Assembly (NCBI RefSeq): GCF_034190915.1 | Contig: NW_026947506.1 | Coordinates: 31,351,748-31,415,747 of the forward strand | Direction of reading: 5' to 3' | DNA from: Cavia porcellus | Taxonomy: Eukaryota; Chordata; Mammalia; Rodentia; Caviidae | DNA: 64,000 nt | In this document: positions 55,619 to 64,000 of the stretch, piece by piece | Layout: every line of letters starts with the position of its first letter | Position numbering within the stretch: the first letter of the stretch is position 1 | Position numbers and translations under genes: made by a program | The notes under the pieces: generated by a model | Database searches by the model: none | What the model saw: the letters and a program-made list of their open reading frames with translations, nothing else | What the model was told of the DNA's origin: nothing

Positions 55619-55908
55619 TGATATGTCAAATTCCCTGGAATAAGAAACACCTGACAAAGCATATCCCTGGGCATGTCTGTGTGGGTCACTTTGGGTGCTA
55701 TGGTTCCTTGCCCCTTCCCCTCTAGCACTGTTCCCCTGCTCAGAACTGAGCAGCTTTGTTCCTCCACACCCTTCTGCCATGATGTCTCTGCCATGGAGCC
55801 AGCTGACCGTGGACAGAAACCTCTGATACCATGAGCAAATTAAACCTTTCTTCCAATAAACTGTGGATGTTGGATATCACGTCTCAGCAACCAGAAAGCT
55901 AATACACA
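55619..55908 (+). mobile_element. MaLR-like solo LTR
   Basis: Starts TGATATGTCAAATTCCC and ends AGCTAATACACA. It includes AAGCATATCCCTGGGCATGT, GAGCAGCTTTGTTCCTCCAC and AGAAACCTCTGATACCATGA, parallel to the LTR at 13123-13462. Plus orientation, about 290 bp, with internal deletion relative to that copy. Confidence 0.8.
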
Positions 55909-55991
55909 GTCCTGCCCTATGGCTCCTGCAGTGCTACAGGAAATGCAACACAGAATCCAGGCGGGTTGAGTTTGCTCCTGGGAAACTAATA

Positions 55992-56062
55992 TATTTTTCC
56001 AGTGCTGGAGATTAAACCCTGGGCCTTGAGCACTCTACAATGAATTATATCCACAGCCCTAG
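55992..56062 (-). mobile_element. ID-type SINE
   Basis: AGTGCTGGAGATTAAACCCT, GGGCCTTGAGCACTCTACAA and a degenerate GAATTATATCCACAGCCC give the ID head in reverse orientation. Confidence 0.85.
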
Positions 56063-56343
56063 GTATCCGAAGGTATTTAATACCAAATATACTTTGGAGT
56101 AAAGTATAACTCATGGATATTTAAGACAAATCACAAAATTGCCACAAAATATTCCTCTCAGGGCAGCTAACCTGGATAACAGTCTCATCTGGGCAGGGGA
56201 CAGGCGGGGTCCCGTAACAGAGCTCAAGAAGTCCAGCAGCCCTGACCTGACTTGTGCTAGATATGTTCCCACCTCCTTGGCAGAGGGGCCTGCTCACAAC
56301 CCAGAGCCCTCCACCCTGACAGTCTCCCCAGGAAACCTTCCTT

Positions 56344-56356
56344 GGGGGGGGGGGGT
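56344..56356. repeat. Poly(G) run, 13 bases
   Basis: An uninterrupted G13 run followed by TATACTG. Confidence 0.95.
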
Positions 56357-56639
56357 ATACTGAGCAAACAGACTAGGGATTCAAGGTCAGAGGCAGCAAA
56401 GGTCATGCCCTCCCTGGGGCTCCACAGCACTTCCACATGAGGCCATGTGTCTAATGGGTCTTCCTAAATTAAAGCACTGAGAGGGCCACGGGACATCAAT
56501 TCCCTTACAGTCCTTGCTACAACCAAGCCCTTGTGCAGACAGCAAGAGAGGGACATTCCCAGAATGCTCTGAGGCATCCTGGCCCAAATGCTTAAAGTGG
56601 ATTGGACAGGAATTCCAAGGTCTGGCAATGCACAAGGCC

Positions 56640-56860
56640 CTCACTTCTGTACCTTTTTTATGAGAGGCTATATTAAAAATGTTTTAAACACAATAAAACC
56701 TGTTACATTTACGGCAAGAAAATATGGAAAGGCAGTAAAATTAGCAGAGCATAGAAATGAGAGAATGCTAAACACCCTTGGCTCTCCAACAGAAACAGAC
56801 AAGGAGACTATTAAATGGAAGGAATTTAAACCAATTTAAAATTCAAAGTAGCACTTCTCC
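56640..56860. promoter_or_regulatory. AT-rich non-repetitive block
   Basis: Contains CTATATTAAAAATGTTTTAA, ATTAAATGGAAGGAATTTAAA and CCAATTTAAAATTC. No known repeat pattern. An 83-codon frame crosses it without a recognisable product. Weak candidate element only. Confidence 0.25.
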
Positions 56861-57344
56861 TTCCCTGCTAAGCCATCCCAGGGGACAGTGGCCCAGCACT
56901 GCCAGCATCTTCACCAAGGTGCCCAGGCTTGTTTCCATAGTGTGCTGCCTGGACTGTGCCCCGGGCCTGGCGGGAGTCAGGGTGCCCTCCCTGCCTGCTC
57001 TCCTCTCAGGTGGCCCTGCACTCCTGACGGCCTTGCTGGCCCCCAACCTGGTTTCTGGCTGGGAGGGCAGAGCATGCAACAGCTCCTCACCTCAGTCTCT
57101 GGTCACAGAGTGGATCTGCTGCCACCACACAAGCCGGCGCTCCCCACCCACATGACCTGCAGGGCTAGGGACTGGCAGGTGTCCTGTCATCAGAACTGAC
57201 CCCACACTGGCCACTCACTCAGCACAGCCTCCCCAGGGCCACCGTATCCCACAGATTCCGGAGAAAAGACCACCTGGAGGTAGGTGTTTGTCTCCAGAAC
57301 CTAACCCTGGGACAACTCTCTCTCTCTAGCCTCATCTGACTTGG

Positions 57345-58502
57345 TAACTTAACAGACATTATTATTTAGAATAGTTTTAGGGTTACTGAAAAGCTGAACA
57401 GAAATGACTGAGTTCTCATATACCCCTTAATACGTAGCCAGTTTCCCCTGTTTGTAACCCCTGCCTTTGTTACAGTTCCTGAGCCAACATGCGTATGCTG
57501 TTACTCACAGTTTATGTTAGGCTCTACTGTCTATGTTAGACATTCTGGGGTTTTGGGCAAATGTGTACTACATGTACTCATTATGATACTGCACAGGTTT
57601 TGCTGCTTAAAACTCCTGTGTTCTACTCATTTGTCCCTCCTCCCCACAACCCGACAGCACAGTTCTTTTACTGTCCCCATAGCTGAGCATTTTCCAGACT
57701 GTCCTACAGCAGGAATCATATAGTATGTGGGCTTTTTGGGTGTCTTAGCAGTATGTATTTAAGATTCCGTGGTGTTTCAAGGCTTAATGGCTCATTTCTT
57801 TTTAGCACTGAACAATATTCCACTGTCTAGATGTATCACAGTTTATCCATTCACCTACTGAAGGACATCTTGATTACTTCCACGTTTCGACTGCTATAAA
57901 TAAAGCTTCTATAAACACTTTGTGCAGGTTTCTCCACGGACTTAAGTTTTCAACTCATTCAGATAAATTTCATAAGGTAACTCTGCTCAATAATGTGGTA
58001 AAAGCATGTTTAGGGCTATGGAAACTGCCAAGCTGCCTTCCAACGTAAATGTCCCTTTCTGCATTTCTACCACAATGAACAGGACTTCTCATTTACATAC
58101 ATCTTGGCGAGCATTTGGTTGGGTCTGTGTTCTGGACTGTGGCCATTTATAATAGGTGTATAGTGATGTCTCGTTTTAATTTGCAGTATCCTGAGGACAT
58201 GTGATGCTATCCTATCTGCCCTTTGTTTATGTTCTCTGCTGAGGTATCTGCTCATAGCTCTTACCAGTTATCCAGCTGGGTTGTCATTTCTGAATTTTAA
58301 GAGTTTCTTGTATTCTTCGGATAGCAGTCTTTTATGAGACAAGTAGTCATTTACAAATATTTTCTCCCAGCTCATGGCTTCTCTTTTTATTCTCTTAACT
58401 GTCTTCTGTGGTGCAGAAATTTTTAATTTTAATGAAAACAAGTCTATCAATTCTTTCTTCTATGAGCTGTGTCTTTGGTGTCATATACTAAACGTCATCA
58501 TC
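57345..58502 (-). mobile_element. L1M-type LINE, antisense, 3' UTR and ORF2 C-terminal region
   Basis: The plus strand follows the reverse complement of an old mammalian L1 in order: TATTCCACTGTCTAGATGTA, TTATCCATTCACCTACTGAA, GAAACTGCCAAGCTGCCTTC, AATATTTTCTCCCAGCTCAT and AATTTTTAATTTTAATGAAA. On the minus strand, short ORF2-like frames (for example 58268-58450) are separated by stops and shifts, so the copy is dead. It is interrupted by a B1 and continues beyond it. Confidence 0.9.
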
Positions 58503-58638
58503 AAGTGCATGCCTGTAATCCCAGTCCTTGGGAGGCTGAGGCAGGAAAACCACCATGAGTGTGAGGCCGCCTGGTTACATGGTGAATTCAAAGCCATTCT
58601 CAATTACTTACTGAGAATCTGTCTCAAAAGAAAAAAGT
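58503..58638 (+). mobile_element. B1-type SINE nested in the L1
   Basis: GCATGCCTGTAATCCCAGTC, GGGAGGCTGAGGCAGGAAAA, GAATCTGTCTCAAAAGAAAA. It splits the L1 at the point where GTCATCA-like sequence occurs on both sides, consistent with a short target-site duplication. It must be younger than the L1. Confidence 0.9.
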
Positions 58639-59640
58639 CATCAAACTGAAGCTCAGCTATATTTTCTCCTGTGTACCTTCTAGGAGTTTTAAAATTTCAT
58701 GTTTTTACCGTGAGGTCATGGACTGTTAGGCTACAATGCCTTGTGAGCTTCTTTTCGTGGACAGCGTGAGGTCTACATCCAGTCTCTTCCCAGTGTTCTG
58801 TCAGCATTTGTTCCAGACATCCTTCCCCATCCACCCTATGGATAGACTCTGCCCTGCCAGCCACCTCAGCTGACTGTGTGTCTGGTGGGTCTGTTTCTGG
58901 CTCTCTGGTCTGCCCCACAGATCCAACTACCTCCTGCTACAGAACACTACCTGGATCACCATTCCCTGCACCCCGTCTGGCTGGGAGACAGTGTCAGTCC
59001 TCCAGGCTCTTTCTTCTTCATACTGACCACTCTGGGTCTCGTGCTTGCCCATAAAAGCTTTAGAATCTGTTGCCAAAGGCGAATTGCTGTGATTTTGCCA
59101 GAGCGTGGACAGAACCTGTAGATCAAGTTGAGAAGTGCTGACAGCTCTGTGGAATGGAGTCTTCCTATCCATGAACATGAAATGTCTCTGTAAGAACTTA
59201 GACCTTGATTTTTTTTCTATCGGAGTTTTATAATTTTCCTCATACAGACCGGGCATACATCAGTATCTAAATTCTTTGTGGTGCTAACATAAAATGTAGT
59301 GCATTTTGTCTTCAAGTCCTAGCTATGCACTACTGGTATGCAGGAAAGCAGCTGACCTTGACCTAGCTTTGTGTGCTCTTACCTTGATCACCACCCTGCA
59401 GCCTGAAGCACATGTTAGTTCCTCGAGTTCTTTGTTGACTCTCTGGGATTTTCTGCATAAACAGTCATGTCATCCATGAAGAAAGACAGTTTTATTCCAA
59501 CCTTCCCAACTTGTATGCTTTTCACTTCCTCTTTCTGACTGCATCATGACTTAAAACATGATGAAGAACAGGAGAAGTGGTAAGCGGGGATGTCTCTGCC
59601 TCGTTCCTAATCTTAGCAAGCAAGATTTTAGTTTCTTATT
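58639..59640 (-). mobile_element. L1M-type LINE, antisense, ORF2 region continued
   Basis: Continuation of the same L1: TTTCTCCTGTGTACCTTCTA, GTGTCAGTCCTCCAGGCTCT, GAGTCTTCCTATCCATGAAC, GAGTTTTATAATTTTCCTCA and GCGGGGATGTCTCTGCCTCG. The minus-strand frame at 58927-59256 encodes a decayed reverse-transcriptase-region piece. No intact ORF remains. The 5' truncation point is near 59640. Confidence 0.88.
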
Positions 59641-62600
59641 TAATTCTAAGGTGGAAATATTTGACATGTAATAGAAAATCAGCTTCTTTAGCACAACAAA
59701 AAGAAAATCTGCCACATAAGCAGTGCTGATCACCACCAACCCACAGGCACTCCATAGCTGTGGATGCCTCTAAGGAGGCCACTCTCAGTGGGAACTAACC
59801 TGGTACTGTCAGGTCCAGGGTGACCCTACCACATTCCAGAGAGCAATGTGAGACTGCAGACCAGAACAGAATCTTGGAAGGAGATTCAACTGGACCCTGG
59901 AACACTACCCTCCTCTGACTGCGGCCAACGCTGTTGCCATGGTCCATGAGCATGGGAGCTCGGCCTGCTGGCAAGCACAGAAGCAGCGCACCTGTCCATA
60001 CTGAGAGGTGCTGTAGGACGGGCCAGGGAAGGGTCTCTGCACAGGGGATTTGATGGCAGCCTGGGTCAGCACACCTGTCCTCATGCCAAGACCCTGCCCC
60101 CATCTCAGCATTCCAGCCCTGACAAAAGCAGGCAGCACATGCTCCCTCCTCTGCGGAGGGGCAAAAAGGCCACACTCGAGGGTCCCACAAGATCTCAGCA
60201 GCACAACCTGCGTTCCAGGTGTCCCCATAGACACACAGCAACACAGGTAAGGTCTGTGAGACGGTAAGAGGGAACATGGCCCCCTGTGCTCAATCTATCC
60301 CAGCGTCACAATTTCAGGCTAAATGTTGAAGACTTGAAAACAGACTGTACCATGTGACTTTTTCCTTTATTTATAGTGTTTTGTCATACCATCTTTTAAA
60401 TTTTAACATAGTTTTATTACTTTATCTTCTATGGCTTCCAAAGTGTTTCGGTCTACTTAGGAAGGCCTCTGTGAGACAAAGAAAAATAGTTTCATATTTA
60501 AAAAATAGACCAGAGATCATACTCTAGGTCTGATATATCCATGCCCCAGAGGGAGCCTCTCCCATGCTTTGGGTACCCCAAGAACATCTGGGTCCTCCAG
60601 TCCTAATCCTGCCCACTGCTTGGACCATGGGGTGCCTGCCACTGGCCCAGAGGTCACGGCTATGTTTCTGTACATTTCAAGGCCCTCAGCTCCTAGCCTG
60701 AAGGACCTGATTACTTTCTGACCTACACATAGCCATACATGACTCAAAGCTGGAAGTAATCCAAAGACCCCTTCCTCACCACCACCCACAGACCTCAGTC
60801 CACAGAGACACCAGATGGTACTCAGAAGTGGACACAGGGTAACTCAAACAGCTGCTAAAGCAGCCTCAGATCATGTCCAGATCTGTAGCCTCAGGTCACA
60901 TCCAGAAGGACCCTCAAGAGAGAAGGAACAGATGCCTCTCCCCACTACAGAAAGAGGAACACAGCATGGAGGTTGGCTGGCGCTTTAAAGTCCTAGTGGA
61001 CAGCACAGAACCAAGAGCACATATGGCCAGGCCAGAGACATTCAGTGACAGGGGCACCTCTGACACAGCTACAGGGGGTGGAAAAGGAAGGCATTAGGCT
61101 TGGCAACCTGCAAAATTATAGGCCTTATCTGGCTTACACTTTCCTCCAAAAGAAGGGAAGTGGGAAACAAGGGTGACAGCCATCCCTGAGTTCCAGCAGG
61201 AGAAGGAGGCAAGATGCAAGCCAGGAGAACCCCAGAACAGTGCTGAGGCATCGGAGCCTGGCTGCCAGAGGGTGTGGATGGCAAAAAAGGCCATGCAATG
61301 CTCTGCAGTCAAGGAGGGCAATGAAGTGGCCTTGGGACATGCTGGCTCCCAGGTCCTCTCCTCTGGAACCATGGCACGACCAGCCACTCTGAATGTGACT
61401 GCATTTGGAGATGAAGTTTGTTCCAGTGCTTGAATAAAAGGAGGAGTTTCACATTTTATCCACTTCCACATCCCTTAACAATAAGAGCTTATTTAAAAGT
61501 ACATGAATATGTAAATGGCATTTTAAATATGGAAATGAGAAACGTGCAAAGCAATGGTCTGGGTGTGAAATACTGATGGCACCCACCCTGCAGAGGACAA
61601 AATGGGAGCTGCCTGAGTCCTGGACATCACAACTCTCAAACAACAGAGCTAGATTTCCCAGGAAGGATTATGCTGTCCACTCACTGCACGCAGGACTGAC
61701 ATCAGCCCACAGCCAGCTTCTGTCCCAGGAGGGCCCATGGCCAGCCCAGGTCCTCTATCTAGTGGCTCACCTAAATAGCTACAGGTGCAGCGTGGCTCTG
61801 CACATGAGGCACAACGGCTACCTTCCAGTACAGGCAAGAAGCTTGCAGTACTCAGTCAGCTCTTTCGGGGATGGAGGAGGTCACAGGCATGATCTCTGCC
61901 CAGCAGCAGGAAAGGTGTAGCTGAAACATGAGGGCACCTCAACTCTGGGCTGGGCTGGAGAAGCCAGGGTCACAGGATCCCCAAGCAGGCAGCAAGGGAC
62001 CCAGAGGGCACACCTGCTGACTCCTGCCCTATGCACCTCACTGGCTCTGACTAGGAAAGAACTAAGAGGGGAGACACTTTAGTGACAGATGCTCACTTAC
62101 CTCCAGGCTTAACTATTACCTCTGTTCTTCCCCTTCTAATTGACCATACAATTTCTAGGCTTGCCACAAACATGCCTGCTGGGGAAGGCTCAGGGAGAGA
62201 GAAAAGAACTGTCTCCAAGTGCTGCCGGCACCATCTCATGTCCAAATCCAGCACTGCAGCAGGTGCTGTACCCTCCAGGGCTGCACCATATGGGCAACCT
62301 GAGCAAGACCCAGCTCCGCCATGCAGCTGGTTATAGGGACAGTGCGGACAGGTTCTCCTGTGCTATGACAGTCCCAGGCAAGGAGAGAGAGCACTGAAAA
62401 CCAAAAGCACAGGCAGACTGGAGCTGATGGCCCAGGAATCCCCAGGTTGTGCTGGAAACGAGGTATGGCCACATCATACAGGCTGAAGAGCCTGTTGCTT
62501 TTGTCCCCTCCACTCATATGGCTCCAGGTGTGGGTATATAAGTACTGGGGCCCCAAGAATATGTGTGGTGCCACTCAGCAGGCAGAGAGGGTGGGCCGCT

Positions 62601-64000
62601 GGGTCCCCAGCACCCAAACCTGCAACAGATAAAAGTAAATTTCCTAAGTGCCCATACTAACAAGACTGAGAAAGTGGCCGGGATCTGGTGTTATGCTGAG
62701 TAGCTGTGCTCTAATCCCAGCTCCAAAATGTACTTCAGAAAGACAGCACAAAATGACCTGCAGGTGAAGCCTGCCCCTAAACCCAGGGTCAGGTCCTTGG
62801 GCTGGGTACCACTGTGGTCCAGTATATTATGGACCCCAGATCAACCTGAGGTGGGCAGCAGACAGACACAGCAGCCAGGGTTCAGGGGGTTCCATGGCAT
62901 CAGGCCAGGGATAAAAGCTGAGGACAGCAGCAGGACAGACAGGGACCATAGCAGGTTCTCTCTGCTGCTAACTGGAACAGCGAGCCTCTCAGAAGTTCCT
63001 GACCCCACCGCCATAACCAAGAGCAACAGCCCAGTGCCTCCTTCCTGACTGCACATGATCAGAGTCCCAGCCTGACCAGCTGGAGGTCTGGCCATGCAGA
63101 GGAGACAACAGTGAGGCTTCTGGCCCCCCAGAGGGCCCACAGGACAGCATGGGCCTGTCCCACCCTGTGCAGCACCCTCAGACCTCACAAGCACATCAGC
63201 ACTGCTTAAAGGCCAGACCAGGACCTAGGCTTGTCTTGTGCTCTGTGTATATAACTTACTTCTGACATCCTTTCTCTGCTGCCTCATCTTCCCTCCGAAT
63301 TCTGGCCCCAGTACTATAAGATGTAACTCAGTAGCCATCCCTCTTGGAGAAGTTCCCCTGTCTACTTTGTAGCCAAAACATAAGCCACACACGTCTATGC
63401 CACTGAACAAACAAACTTCATGCTGTCCGTGTACAAGTGTGTGCCAAGCCTCCATGTACTCTCACATCCTGGCTCCTCCTCAAAGACAGTACACCACATC
63501 TTCCTCTTCTCCACGGGACTCTAGGTTGACATGGTCAGTGACCACCTCCTCAAGGTTGGCAGACACAGACCAAAGCACAGCAGCTTCCCCAGTGCCATTC
63601 AAAGGGAAACTATGACTCCCTACTAGTGAAAGGGACATCCTCGAGTAAGCCACTAAACTGACAGTTTTAACCTATTCAGCTGCCATAAGCCAGAGCAAGC
63701 AAACCAGGGGTAGCTGAGAGCTACAGATCGGACAGGAGCCAAGCCAGCTGCAGGCATCAACTCAGCAACTTCAGCTGCTACACACCTGGCCAAAGCCGCA
63801 ACAGAAGGGCTGAAGCAGGAATGGAAGGGACCTGGGGGAGCCAGAATGAGGAGAGATGGAAGACCCCATAGGTCATGCCCCCCACAGCTTGCGAGTCTGA
63901 AGGCCCCACAGCACCATCACCATCCCCATTCAGGGAGCCTGTGACATCAGGGTATAGAAAATGTTCACTTACTCAACAGATACCCCTGGGTAAAGTATGG
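59641..64000. other. Intron without recognised gene
   Basis: No gene or clear repeat recognised. AT-rich patches occur at about 60350-60510 and at 61430-61600; the latter (CTTATTTAAAAGTACATGAA, ATTTTAAATATGGAAATGAG) could be a minor candidate regulatory block. Open frames on both strands overlap and are unrecognisable. Confidence 0.5.

Larger units (their letters stand above)
10957..64000 (-). other. MAD1L1: MAD1L1 intron upstream (5') of the recognised exon, partial
   Basis: At least 53 kb with no further MAD1L1 exon that I could recognise. The preceding coding segment (the Q-Q-R-E-L-A-L-K-D-K region) was searched for on the minus strand and not seen. Long introns are typical of this gene. 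It holds repeats plus several AT-rich, non-repetitive blocks that look like candidate regulatory elements. A small exon with a diverged sequence could have been missed. Confidence 0.7.

Noticed and set aside
58268..59256. Minus-strand frames resembling reverse transcriptase as a gene
   Set aside because: They belong to a decayed antisense L1M element with stops and frame shifts, so no functional protein is present.

Overview
The window is mammalian nuclear DNA, from a rodent by its repeats. It carries B1-type (7SL-derived) SINEs, ID-type (tRNA-Ala-derived) SINEs and fused B1-ID dimers, together with old L1M, MaLR-like LTR, MIR and DNA-transposon debris and many microsatellites. I saw no B2 or B4 elements, which argues against mouse, rat and other muroids. 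The mix fits a non-muroid rodent from the squirrel, dormouse or beaver side of the tree. I cannot name the species from sequence alone.

The only protein-coding sequence I can support is one 145-bp exon on the minus strand at 10812-10956. It encodes a coiled-coil piece of MAD1 (MAD1L1), the spindle-checkpoint protein that recruits MAD2 to unattached kinetochores and nuclear pores. The exon has an AG acceptor with a polypyrimidine tract, a GT donor, and a reading frame (1 nt + 48 codons) that fits its flanks. The rest of the window is then MAD1L1 intron: at least 10.8 kb on the 3' side (coordinates below 10812) and at least 53 kb on the 5' side (above 10956). No other MAD1L1 exon was recognised. 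MAD1L1 is known as a very large gene with long introns, so this layout is plausible.

Layout: 1-4.2 kb has microsatellites, a sense L1M ORF2 fragment split by a B1-ID SINE, and an LTR. 4.2-10.8 kb is mostly unassigned intron with B1 and dimer SINEs. 10.8-11.0 kb is the exon. 11-27 kb is unassigned sequence with scattered LTRs, SINEs, a MIR and several enhancer-like blocks. 27-38 kb has an (AT)26 tract, a probable mariner relic, purine-rich repeats, a strong non-repetitive AT-rich block near 33.2-33.7 kb, and two LTRs in opposite orientation. 38-54 kb has enhancer-like blocks at 39-41, 49.6 and 53 kb, two ID insertions with perfect target-site duplications, and an inverted SINE pair. 54-64 kb has one LTR, a 2.3-kb antisense L1M fragment containing a nested B1, and otherwise featureless intron.

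I found no convincing new biological system. The most useful leads are candidate conserved noncoding elements in the introns (two of them share the rare double-CpG octamer TCGATCGA) and a young ID element whose tRNA-Ala anticodon arm is perfectly preserved. The noncoding-element calls rest on base composition, lack of recognisable repeats and motif density. A multi-species alignment is needed to confirm them. Repeat edges marked approximate were judged by eye.
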